From NCBI GenBank assembly GCA_041666065.1, contig JBAYHQ010000033.1, positions 1 through 5,508 of the forward strand: 5,508 bases of DNA, given 5' to 3'. Shown here one piece after another: positions 1 to 5,384 of the stretch (positions are counted from its first letter, which is position 1; each line of letters begins with the position of its first letter). Origin of the DNA: C7867-001 sp041666065 (lineage in GTDB: Bacteria > Patescibacteriota > Minisyncoccia > Phycocordibacterales > Phycocordibacteraceae). The notes under the pieces are model-generated. The model was not told the origin of the DNA and did not search any database. It was given only the letters and a program-made list of their open reading frames with translations. The position numbers and the translations under genes are program-made.

Positions 1-2
1 TT

Positions 3-74
3 ATTAGCTCTGTCATCAAAAATTGGGCAGAAGCAATCAAATTCTCGGAGATGGAAAACGCAATGAATAATTAG
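3..74 (+). CDS. Possible 3' end of an upstream gene (partial, unidentified)
   Basis: This frame is open from the left edge of the window to a TAG at 72-74 and would encode the last 23 residues of a protein, ending in FSEMENAMNN. The tail has an amphipathic, helix-like composition (Ile, Trp, Ala, Glu, Lys) that looks more protein-like than the other two frames; one of those is closed by a TAG near the left edge, and the other reads as a Lys/Gln/Ser-rich string. It is too short to assign a family. It lies in the same frame as secD with 45 nt between its stop and the secD ATG, and that gap contains a promoter, so it may belong to a separate transcription unit. It could also be a chance open frame. 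Confidence 0.35.
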   Translation: MSSVIKNWAEAIKFSEMENAMNN

Positions 75-107
75 GAACACAAGAGTCGCAGTTTTATTTA
101 TTTCGGC

Positions 108-113
108 TATAAT
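108..113 (+). promoter_or_regulatory. -10 box of the secD promoter
   Basis: A perfect TATAAT lies 6 nt upstream of the secD ATG, preceded by a T-rich stretch (91-103). No good -35 hexamer is seen 16-18 nt upstream. With the usual distance from -10 to start, transcription would begin at or within a base or two of the ATG, giving a leaderless message. The box is seen directly; the start site is inferred. Confidence 0.65.
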
Positions 114-119
114 CTCCGT

Positions 120-1433
120 ATGACTCGTTACCGAGTGTTCGCCGCTATCGCCCTCGTCGCAGGGTTTTTACTTACGTATTTCGTATGGGCCACGGAAGCG
201 AATCCGCTCTCCTCGTACCGCTTCAAGCTGGGGCTTGACCTCGCGGGCGGCACCGAGCTCGTCTACAAGGCCGACATGAGCCAGACAGCCGCTGCCGACC
301 GTGCCGACGCGCTTTCGGCTCTGCAGGGGGTCATTGAGCGTCGCGTGAACCTCTTCGGCGTCGCGGAACCGCTCGTACAGACCGAAGAGGCGAGTGCGCT
401 CTACGGCACAACCGAGGACCGTCTTATCGTGGATCTTCCTGGGGTGACCAACATCAAAGCTGCCGTGGACGCGCTCGGACAGACGCCAACGCTTGACTTC
501 CGTCTCGCGACAACGACGACCGTCGGCACATCAACCACGGTCGGTTACGCGCCGACGGGTCTCACGGGTCGTTTCCTCTCAGGCGCAACGCTCGGCTTCG
601 GTTCGGGCGCTACCGCCGGCATCGCTTCGCCTGAAGTCATACTCAATTTTGATAGTGACGGTGCAAAACTTTTTGAGAAAATAACGAGCGAGCATGTAGG
701 TGAACGACTAGCCATATTCCTTGACGGGCAACCTATTTCTGAGCCGACCATTCAGGAAGCTATCCCCGGCGGTCAGGCGACCATCACCGGACGCTTCACG
801 GCGACCGAAGCGCGCGATCTCGTCCGTAACTTGAACTTCGGAGCACTCCCAGTACCGATTACGCTTGAGAGCAGCTCTGCCGTCGGACCGACCTTGGGCG
901 CAACCGCTATCTCGGCGGGCGTTACGGCTGGCCTCATCGGGTTCGCAATCGTCGCGCTCTTCATGATCGCGTGGTATCGCCTCCCCGGACTCGTCGCCTC
1001 ACTCGCGCTTGTTGAGTATCTCGCCTTCATGCTCGCTGTCATCAAAGCTATTCCGGTTACACTTACGGCTTCCGGCATCGCCGGTCTCATCATCTCGGTC
1101 GGTATGGCGGTGGACGCCAACGTGCTTATCTTTGAGCGCACCAAAGAGGAGCTCCGTGACGGCAAGACGCCGCGCGAGGCGGTGCATATTGGCTTCGCGC
1201 GTGCATGGACCGCCATCCGCGACGGCCACCTCACCATGATCATTTCTGGCGTCATACTCTTCTGGCTCGGCACGTCTATCGTGCAAGGCTTCGCGCTCGT
1301 CTTCGTGCTCGGCGTGCTCGCGTCGTTCGTGTCAGCAGTGTCGCTCTCGCGTGTCTTCCTGCTCGCTATCGTGCCAGAGCACAAGGAGGGCGTATGGAAA
1401 TTCCTTATGGGCTCAGGAAATCGTAACGCATAA
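120..1433 (+). CDS. secD: Protein translocase subunit SecD
   Basis: SecD works with SecF in a membrane complex that uses the proton gradient to pull preproteins out of the SecYEG channel on the outer side of the membrane. The 437-residue protein has an N-terminal membrane segment (about 5-24) followed by the LGLDLAGG motif (37-44). The extracytoplasmic P1 region (about 45-255) includes the conserved LDGQPISEP (201-209) and ITGRFTATEA (222-231) stretches. Five further membrane segments lie between about 261 and 416. The SecD signature GMAVDANVLIFER is at 328-340; its D332 aligns with the aspartate implicated in proton coupling in Thermus SecDF (alignment from memory). At 437 residues it is much shorter than E. 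coli SecD (615) and resembles the compact SecD half of fused SecDF proteins. Residues 128-170 are rich in Thr, Gly and Ala and look like a flexible insert. The ATG is the only possible start: no in-frame ATG, GTG or TTG lies between the TAG at 72-74 and it. No Shine-Dalgarno is present. It is followed after 6 nt by secF. Confidence 0.97.
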   Translation: MTRYRVFAAIALVAGFLLTYFVWATEANPLSSYRFKLGLDLAGGTELVYKADMSQTAAADRADALSALQGVIERRVNLFGVAEPLVQTEEASALYGTTEDRLIVDLPGVTNIKAAVDALGQTPTLDFRLATTTTVGTSTTVGYAPTGLTGRFLSGATLGFGSGATAGIASPEVILNFDSDGAKLFEKITSEHVGERLAIFLDGQPISEPTIQEAIPGGQATITGRFTATEARDLVRNLNFGALPVPITLESSSAVGPTLGATAISAGVTAGLIGFAIVALFMIAWYRLPGLVASLALVEYLAFMLAVIKAIPVTLTASGIAGLIISVGMAVDANVLIFERTKEELRDGKTPREAVHIGFARAWTAIRDGHLTMIISGVILFWLGTSIVQGFALVFVLGVLASFVSAVSLSRVFLLAIVPEHKEGVWKFLMGSGNRNA

Positions 1434-1439
1434 CCTTGT

Positions 1440-2336
1440 ATGTATATCATCAACCATCGCTCGCTCTTCTTCTGGATCACGGGAATCATCCTCGCGGCAG
1501 CGCTTGGTGCAATCCTTACCTACGGTCTCCCGCTCGGCATAGACTTCACCGGCGGTTCGCTCATGCAGGTGAGCTACAAGGAGGGTCGTCCGGCTATAGC
1601 CACTGTGCAGGAGAAGCTTTCGGTACTGTCGCTCGGAACGGTCTCCGTGCGCGAGGTTGGGCAAGACGCTCTGTCTATTCGCACCCGCACACAGACTCCG
1701 GAAGAGCACGAGGCGATTCTCTCAGCACTCTCGGCGGGTACAAGTGTGACTGAGCTCTCGTACACGAGCGTCGGCCCAGCACTCGGTAGCCAATTCGCCA
1801 CCAAGGCGCTTTGGGCTATCGGGGCGGTCATACTCGTCATCGTGCTTTATATCGCCTTCGCGTTCCGCCACGTGTCGCGACCGGTCCCTGGGTGGGGGTA
1901 CGGTCTTACGGTCGTGGCGATGCTCGCGATAGATATCATCGTGCCGACCGGTTTTTATGCGGCATACTGCCACTTCACCGGCGCAGAAGTGGATTCGCTC
2001 TTCATCGTCGCGCTCCTCTCCCTGCTGGGCTACTGCGTGAACGACGTCATCGTCATCTTTGATCGCATCCGCGAACATCTCGCAAAGAATGACCGCATGA
2101 ACATCAAGGAATCGTTTGAAGAAACCATAGGGAAGTCCATCAGCGAGACCATGACACGCTCTATCAATACCGCTCTTACCGTCGTACTCGCGCTCCTCGC
2201 GCTCATCTATCTCGGTGCGGAAGCCACCCGCAACTTCGCGCTCGTCATGCTCGTGGGTGTCGCTGCCGGCACATTCTCGTCTATCGCTCGCTCCGCTCCG
2301 CTCCTTATCCCCATCGCCAAGTGGTTCAATAAATAA
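1440..2336 (+). CDS. secF: Protein translocase subunit SecF
   Basis: SecF is the partner of SecD in the proton-driven translocation-assist complex of the inner membrane. The 298-residue protein is close to the usual SecF length. It has membrane segment 1 (about 8-28), the signature LGIDFTGG (32-39), a short P4-type periplasmic domain (about 40-120) and five more membrane segments (about 122-142, 153-171, 184-206, 243-260, 264-288). The motif GYCVNDVIVIFDRIRE (197-212) contains D202, and RSINTALT (240-247) contains R240; both match by family alignment the charged residues used in proton transfer in Thermus SecDF. GTFSSIARSAPLL near the end matches the GTxSSI motif of the family. It starts 6 nt after the secD stop without a Shine-Dalgarno and is probably translated from the same mRNA. 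Its stop codon shares one base with the next start, so coupled translation into the kinase gene is likely. Confidence 0.97.
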   Translation: MYIINHRSLFFWITGIILAAALGAILTYGLPLGIDFTGGSLMQVSYKEGRPAIATVQEKLSVLSLGTVSVREVGQDALSIRTRTQTPEEHEAILSALSAGTSVTELSYTSVGPALGSQFATKALWAIGAVILVIVLYIAFAFRHVSRPVPGWGYGLTVVAMLAIDIIVPTGFYAAYCHFTGAEVDSLFIVALLSLLGYCVNDVIVIFDRIREHLAKNDRMNIKESFEETIGKSISETMTRSINTALTVVLALLALIYLGAEATRNFALVMLVGVAAGTFSSIARSAPLLIPIAKWFNK

Positions 2337-2884
2337 TGATCGTAGGCGTCACCGGTACCAACGGTTCGGGGAAGGGTACGGTTGTTGACTATCTAGTACA
2401 GAAAGGCTTCGCGCACTACTCCGCACGCGATTTCATCGTGGAAGAGGTGCAGCGGCGCGGGTTGCCGGTGAATCGCGATACGATCACCGTGACCGCAAAT
2501 AATCTCCGCGAACTTCATGGCCCAGCGTATGTAGTAGAACAGCTCCTTGCGCGTGCAGGAGAGACTAGGGGCGACGTTGGCATAGAGTCAATACGTACGG
2601 TGGGCGAGGCTCGTGTCTTGAAGGCATCCGGCGCGATACTTATCGGCGTTGATGCCGACCCCGCATTACGCTATGAGCGCGCGGTGCAGCGTGCGAGCGT
2701 CACTGATGCAGTAGATTTTGATACTTTTGTTGCTCAAGAGAAGCGAGAGCTCACCTCAGAGGATCCGAATAAACAGAACGTCCTCGGCGTCATGGCGCTC
2801 GCCGACTACACGCTCCACAACGACGGCACACTTGCCGAACTTCACGCGCAGGTGGACGAAGTGTTACAGGAGATTACGAAATAA
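2336..2884 (+). CDS. Small P-loop nucleotide kinase, dephospho-CoA-kinase/UPF0200-like
   Basis: A 182-residue soluble P-loop protein. The Walker A loop GTNGSGKGT (7-15) has the GxxGxGKGT form of adenylate-kinase-type enzymes. Next come SARDFIVEEVQRRGL (29-43) and the LRELHGP region (58-63), which recall the base-binding segment of the archaeal UPF0200 family. The strand VGIESIRTVGEARVL (81-95) fits that family's GIRs..E pattern. IGVDADPALRYERAVQR (103-119) resembles a lid helix with arginines. The C-terminal ADYTLHNDGTLAEL (156-169) matches the ending typical of dephospho-CoA kinase (CoaE). The fold call is firm, but the substrate (dephospho-CoA, a (deoxy)nucleoside monophosphate, or another) is not determined. 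The start is fixed by the P-loop lying only six residues in. The ATG overlaps the secF TAA by one base, there is no Shine-Dalgarno, and translation is probably coupled to secF. The 3' end overlaps the convergent UMP kinase gene by 11 nt. Confidence 0.85.
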   Translation: MIVGVTGTNGSGKGTVVDYLVQKGFAHYSARDFIVEEVQRRGLPVNRDTITVTANNLRELHGPAYVVEQLLARAGETRGDVGIESIRTVGEARVLKASGAILIGVDADPALRYERAVQRASVTDAVDFDTFVAQEKRELTSEDPNKQNVLGVMALADYTLHNDGTLAELHAQVDEVLQEITK

Positions 2885-3563
2885 CCGTGCCGACAAACGG
2901 CTTGCCGTCCAGATAGTTTGAAAATTCTTCCAGCTTCGCGCCGTTCATGATGGCGACTTCAAGATTGAGCGCTTGAGCCTCTTCTGCGGCTACAGGATCA
3001 AACGGGGAGGAGAGCCCTGGGTCCCAGTGGTCGGGGATAATTTTCCTAAACGCTTCCCAGCCGATGTGCTCTATCTTCTGCGCCTTCGGATCTTTCTTCG
3101 GGTCGGCAGTGTAGACGTGGTCAATATTTGAAAGGTTCACGAGCCGCGTTGCGCCGATATTTTTCGCCATGAGCACCGCACAGTGGTCAGTGGAGAACCC
3201 TGGTTGCCAGCCCGCGGCGATCACGATCGGTTCTTCCGCGTCTACGTCTATCGTCGGATTCTTGATAACGTGCTGATGCGCATAGCCCACAAAGATGTTG
3301 CGCAGAAGCTGCGCGTTCAAGCGCGTGGCGTGGATGCCTATCCAATCAAGGTCCTGCGAAGAGAGGGGAGTAACGGCGTTTGCCGCATCTTGGTAACGGC
3401 GGCATATCTTTCCACCGCCAGCGATGATGGTGAAGGTAAATCCGCGCTGAACTTTTTCTAAAATGAGTGCTTTAAACCGAGTGAGAAAATCAGTATCAAT
3501 TTGGTCGGGAACGATAAGAGAACCTCCGACTGACACGACTATGCGTTCTTTTGATGATTGCAT
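2874..3563 (-). CDS. pyrH: UMP kinase, archaeal-type (amino-acid-kinase fold)
   Basis: The 229-residue protein belongs to the amino acid kinase superfamily and most likely phosphorylates UMP to UDP in pyrimidine nucleotide synthesis in the cytoplasm. Motifs in order are SVGGSLI (11-17), AGGGKICRRY (48-57, nucleotide loop), DWIGIHATRLNAQLL (73-87), AGWQPGFSTDHCAVLMA (117-133), the strongly conserved HVYTADPKKDPKAQKI (149-164) and SSPFDPVAAEEA (185-196). From memory this order and spacing match the archaeal UMP kinases, such as the Pyrococcus enzyme of about 225 residues, better than the classical bacterial PyrH. The position that is Lys in many relatives (before xGGS) is Ser here and Asp in the Pyrococcus enzyme, so it need not signal loss of activity. 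The substrate is inferred from the family. The start is well fixed, because an in-frame TGA lies one codon upstream of the ATG. No Shine-Dalgarno is seen; a candidate promoter lies at 3593-3620. Confidence 0.87.
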   Translation of the reverse strand: MQSSKERIVVSVGGSLIVPDQIDTDFLTRFKALILEKVQRGFTFTIIAGGGKICRRYQDAANAVTPLSSQDLDWIGIHATRLNAQLLRNIFVGYAHQHVIKNPTIDVDAEEPIVIAAGWQPGFSTDHCAVLMAKNIGATRLVNLSNIDHVYTADPKKDPKAQKIEHIGWEAFRKIIPDHWDPGLSSPFDPVAAEEAQALNLEVAIMNGAKLEEFSNYLDGKPFVGTVIS

Positions 3564-3592
3564 GACTCAGACAAAGCGTGACGGCTGTTACT

Positions 3593-3620
3593 ATCATACG
3601 CCCCCTGCAGGCGAGTGCAA
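3593..3620 (-). promoter_or_regulatory. Candidate promoter of the UMP kinase gene
   Basis: On the minus strand a TATGAT (plus positions 3593-3598; 5 of 6 match to TATAAT) lies 16 nt downstream of a weak TTGCAC (3615-3620). The implied start near 3586 leaves a leader of about 23 nt before the ATG at 3563. The -35 match is poor, so the call rests mainly on the -10 box and its location in the divergent spacer. Confidence 0.4.
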
Positions 3621-3669
3621 CTTGTGCGGGTTTATTTCTGTGTCGTTTCTGCGGTTAGCATACGAGCTC

Positions 3670-3678
3670 TGCTATAGT
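3670..3678 (+). promoter_or_regulatory. Extended -10 promoter of the glycosyltransferase gene
   Basis: TATAGT (3673-3678) is preceded by TGC (3670-3672), forming an extended -10 element, which would explain the lack of a recognisable -35. The ATG follows 8 nt later, so transcription should begin 0-3 nt before it. The AGGGG just before the ATG is only 3 nt from it, too close to act as a normal Shine-Dalgarno. This points to a leaderless or nearly leaderless mRNA, as for secD. Confidence 0.55.
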
Positions 3679-3686
3679 AGGGGACA

Positions 3687-5120
3687 ATGAACAACGAGCG
3701 CGCTCTGTCGCGGCCTGCACTGCTACTCTTCGGACTCCTGCTAGTAGTGTCCGGCTTTCTGTATCTTTTTCGGCTCGGAGCTTCTCCACTTGCCGATTAC
3801 GATGAAGCTACTTACGCGCAAGTAATTAAGGATACCGAGCGAGAAGGAGCGTTCGGGACGTTGTACCGGTACGACGGGCTCTGGTTTGAGAAACCTCCTC
3901 TACAATTCTGGCTCGCCATGGGCGCAGAAAAGGTCTTTGGCGAAAACGATTTCGCGCTCCGCCTTCCTTCGGCACTCTCCGGCATCGTATGCGTCGCGCT
4001 CGTCTACCTCATTGCGCTCCTTGTCTCGGAGAGTACCTCGGTGGCGCTCCTCGCGGGGGTCATATTACTCGCGACGGGGAGCTTCCTTGATGCGGCTCGG
4101 CAATTACGTATGGACGTGCCTGTTACTGCAGCGCTGTTGTTTTCTTTTTATGCATTTTTGCGCGGACGCAAAGACGCGAGATGGTATCTGGGCATCGGTA
4201 TCGGCATCGGTATCGGCATACTCATAAAGAGCGTCATCGGGCTATTCGTGCTCCCGCTCATACTCCTCTGGTCTCTGCAGGACAGGGATTTCTCTTGGTT
4301 GAAAAATGCCTACTTCTGGTACGGTGCTGTGCTCTCCTTCCTCATCATTCTCCCTTGGCATCTCTACGAGGGCCTGAAGTTCGGCTCGGTATTCTGGGAT
4401 CCATACCTCCTCCATCACGTACTTGACCGCTTCGCGTCCGACGTGAACGGCGGCTCTATGTCCAACTGGGGATATGCGAAATACACCTTCCTGTTCGGAT
4501 TCCCGTGGGTCGCCGTCTTCCTCGTTGGCTGCCTCTCCTTGTGCCGCAGAGAAACACTTCGTGTCCCCGCGAAGCGCGTGCTCGCGACGGTCGCGTCCTG
4601 CGCGATCTTCATACTGGCGGTATTTGCTTTCGCCAAGACGAAAGTCACGTACTACGTCATTCCCGCGATCCCATTCATAGCGCTCTTTTGCGCTCTGTGG
4701 TTTCAGAACATCGCTCTCTCGTGTCGGACGAACGGTCGTCGCGCCGCGCTTCGTATCGGCGTTTTGGTGCTCCTTGTCGTCGGGGTAGGGAACATGGTGT
4801 ACGTGGGGTACCACTTCCAAAGCGATTTGGCGGTTAATGCGAGTATCGTGTACGACGAGTACCGAATCGGTAAGGCGATCGCAGAACGTCCCTATATCAC
4901 TGACGTGCGCGCCTTCCAGTACTTCTACTGGGAGACGCTGCGTTACTACAGCGACCGAGTCATAACGATAATGAAGCCGGATGATACAGCCTCAGCCCCT
5001 TTCTTTATGATCATTGAAACCTATCCGTACCATCAAAAACCGTTCCCGCCAGACATAATGGAACATCTCTCCGTCGTGTACGAAGGGGAGGCGATAACCC
5101 TGCTTGAGTTCAAACCCTAA
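3687..5120 (+). CDS. GT39/ArnT-like membrane glycosyltransferase
   Basis: A 477-residue polytopic membrane protein of the GT-C fold, related to PMT/ArnT-type transferases that take a sugar from a polyprenyl-phosphate donor and attach it to a lipid, glycan or protein on the outer side of the membrane. An N-terminal membrane segment (about 10-29) leads into the acidic loop motif ADYDEATYA (36-44), which carries the expected catalytic aspartate. EKPPLQFW (68-75) follows, matching the KPP.xxW motif of ArnT relatives, then ARQLRMDVP (137-145) in the family's R..xD position. Further membrane segments lie at about 95-115, 118-130, 144-157, 166-197, 208-225, 265-285, 300-315, 320-340 and 352-375. ILPWH (221-225) and KTKVTYYVIPAIP (317-329) are also typical. 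Residues 385-477 form a soluble C-terminal domain. The start is fixed by an in-frame TAG three codons upstream. The acceptor and sugar cannot be told from the sequence; no sugar-synthesis genes are adjacent. A Gly-Ile run (169-178) is encoded by a hexanucleotide repeat. Confidence 0.9.
   Translation: MNNERALSRPALLLFGLLLVVSGFLYLFRLGASPLADYDEATYAQVIKDTEREGAFGTLYRYDGLWFEKPPLQFWLAMGAEKVFGENDFALRLPSALSGIVCVALVYLIALLVSESTSVALLAGVILLATGSFLDAARQLRMDVPVTAALLFSFYAFLRGRKDARWYLGIGIGIGIGILIKSVIGLFVLPLILLWSLQDRDFSWLKNAYFWYGAVLSFLIILPWHLYEGLKFGSVFWDPYLLHHVLDRFASDVNGGSMSNWGYAKYTFLFGFPWVAVFLVGCLSLCRRETLRVPAKRVLATVASCAIFILAVFAFAKTKVTYYVIPAIPFIALFCALWFQNIALSCRTNGRRAALRIGVLVLLVVGVGNMVYVGYHFQSDLAVNASIVYDEYRIGKAIAERPYITDVRAFQYFYWETLRYYSDRVITIMKPDDTASAPFFMIIETYPYHQKPFPPDIMEHLSVVYEGEAITLLEFKP
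4191..4220 (+). repeat. In-frame hexanucleotide repeat (GGYATH)5 in the glycosyltransferase gene
   Basis: Five tandem 6-bp units alternate GGCATC and GGTATC (equivalently two and a half 12-bp units), with one more related GGTATC at 4183-4188. They encode the Gly-Ile run inside a predicted membrane helix. Gain or loss of a unit would add or remove one Gly-Ile pair without shifting the frame. Confidence 0.9.
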
Positions 5121-5171
5121 CGTAGTGCACGGCGGCCTAGCTCCCTGAGGCGTTAGGCGTACCCTGTGCAC
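5116..5171 (+). repeat. Inverted repeats after the glycosyltransferase stop codon
   Basis: CCTAACG (5116-5122, containing the TAA stop) is the exact complement of CGTTAGG (5151-5157). Competing pairings are GCCTA (5135-5139) with TAGGC (5154-5158) and the two copies of palindromic GTGCAC (5125-5130 and 5166-5171). The RNA could fold into a compact structure at the 3' end of the message, but there is no T-rich tail, so it is not a typical intrinsic terminator. It may be a 3' stabilising structure or have no role. Confidence 0.45.
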
Positions 5172-5231
5172 ATGGTCAAACCTCCTAAAATCGCCACGGT
5201 ATCGGGCCCTTTCTAGCGCCAGCCTGCCAGC

Positions 5232-5260
5232 TTGACGCCTCCCGACCCCTCATATACTAT
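5232..5260 (+). promoter_or_regulatory. Putative 16S rRNA (rrn) promoter
   Basis: A good -35, TTGACG (5232-5237; 5 of 6), is followed by TATACT (5253-5258; 5 of 6, spacing 15) or the overlapping TACTAT (5255-5260; 4 of 6, spacing 17). Transcription would start near 5265-5267, giving a leader of about 150 nt before the 16S. It is the best sigma-70-type match between the glycosyltransferase and the rRNA. No AT-rich UP element is seen upstream. Confidence 0.65.
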
Positions 5261-5269
5261 GGTTCTTAG

Positions 5270-5300
5270 CGTCCTGCTTATGCAGGACGGGGTTTGTTTT
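5270..5300 (+). terminator. Terminator-like hairpin near the start of the 16S leader
   Basis: An 8-bp perfect stem (CGTCCTGC 5270-5277 with GCAGGACG 5282-5289) and a TTAT loop are followed by GGGTTTGTTTT. It resembles an intrinsic terminator, though a GG pair separates the stem from the T-rich run and a G interrupts the run. It could end glycosyltransferase transcripts. It also lies just after the predicted rRNA start, in the position of a boxB-type hairpin, so an attenuator or antitermination role is equally possible. Confidence 0.5.
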
Positions 5301-5312
5301 CGCTCTCTGACA
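5301..5312 (+). promoter_or_regulatory. boxA-like antitermination element
   Basis: The sequence CGCTCTCTGACA matches 9 of 12 positions of the E. coli rrn leader boxA (TGCTCTTTAACA) and lies right after the first leader hairpin, the order known for rrn leaders. A TGTGTG at 5392-5397 resembles boxC. The motifs are short, so chance matches cannot be excluded. Confidence 0.35.
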
Positions 5313-5327
5313 TTTACATACGTGAAC

Positions 5328-5349
5328 GCCCGCCATGGAGATGGCGGGC
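5328..5349 (+). repeat. Leader hairpin 2 (9-bp perfect stem)
   Basis: GCCCGCCAT (5328-5336) pairs perfectly with ATGGCGGGC (5341-5349) around a GGAG loop. The loop is complementary to CTCC at 5353-5356, so a small pseudoknot is possible. No T-run follows on either strand, so it is not a terminator. Confidence 0.7.
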
Positions 5350-5353
5350 AAAC

Positions 5354-5384
5354 TCCCTACCGCTTTTAAGAATGGCGGTAGGGG
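5354..5384 (+). repeat. Leader hairpin 3 (9-bp stem)
   Basis: CCCTACCGC (5355-5363) pairs with GCGGTAGGG (5375-5383), with G-T pairs possible at both ends and an A/T-rich loop. Its 3' arm and loop contain a second copy of ATGGCGG (5372-5378), which also occurs in hairpin 2 (5341-5347), so the 5' arm of hairpin 2 could pair with either copy. Confidence 0.7.

Noticed and set aside
773..1489. A 238-codon minus-strand open frame across secD.
   Set aside because: It is the antisense shadow of secD, which has full family motifs; the minus-strand protein is low in recognisable structure and rich in Ser, Thr, Ala and Arg.
3463..3690. A 75-codon plus-strand frame spanning the start of the UMP kinase gene and the divergent spacer.
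   Set aside because: It overlaps the 5' end of a well-supported minus-strand gene and both promoters, and its Cys-containing tail (CYYHTPPAGECNLCG) looked zinc-finger-like but lacks a proper CxxC pair and has no Shine-Dalgarno.
4242..4820. A 192-codon minus-strand open frame across the glycosyltransferase gene.
   Set aside because: Its composition is highly charged (Glu, Arg, Asp), as expected when hydrophobic membrane codons are read antisense; no motif is visible and the plus-strand gene is well supported.
5166..5196. A tRNA-like T-arm (GGTCAAACC) near a CCA.
   Set aside because: No acceptor stem, anticodon arm or D-arm could be fitted around it on either strand.
5259..5369. A 36-codon plus-strand frame (MVLSVLLMQDG...) in the region before the 16S gene.
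   Set aside because: Its ATG overlaps the putative -10 box, upstream of the predicted transcription start, there is no Shine-Dalgarno, and the frame runs through three hairpins that explain the sequence better as an rRNA leader.
5328..5384. Tandem inverted repeats considered as ends of a mobile element or as a CRISPR-like array.
   Set aside because: The stems differ in sequence, there are no regular spacers, no transposase or flanking target duplication, and the location before 16S fits an rRNA leader.
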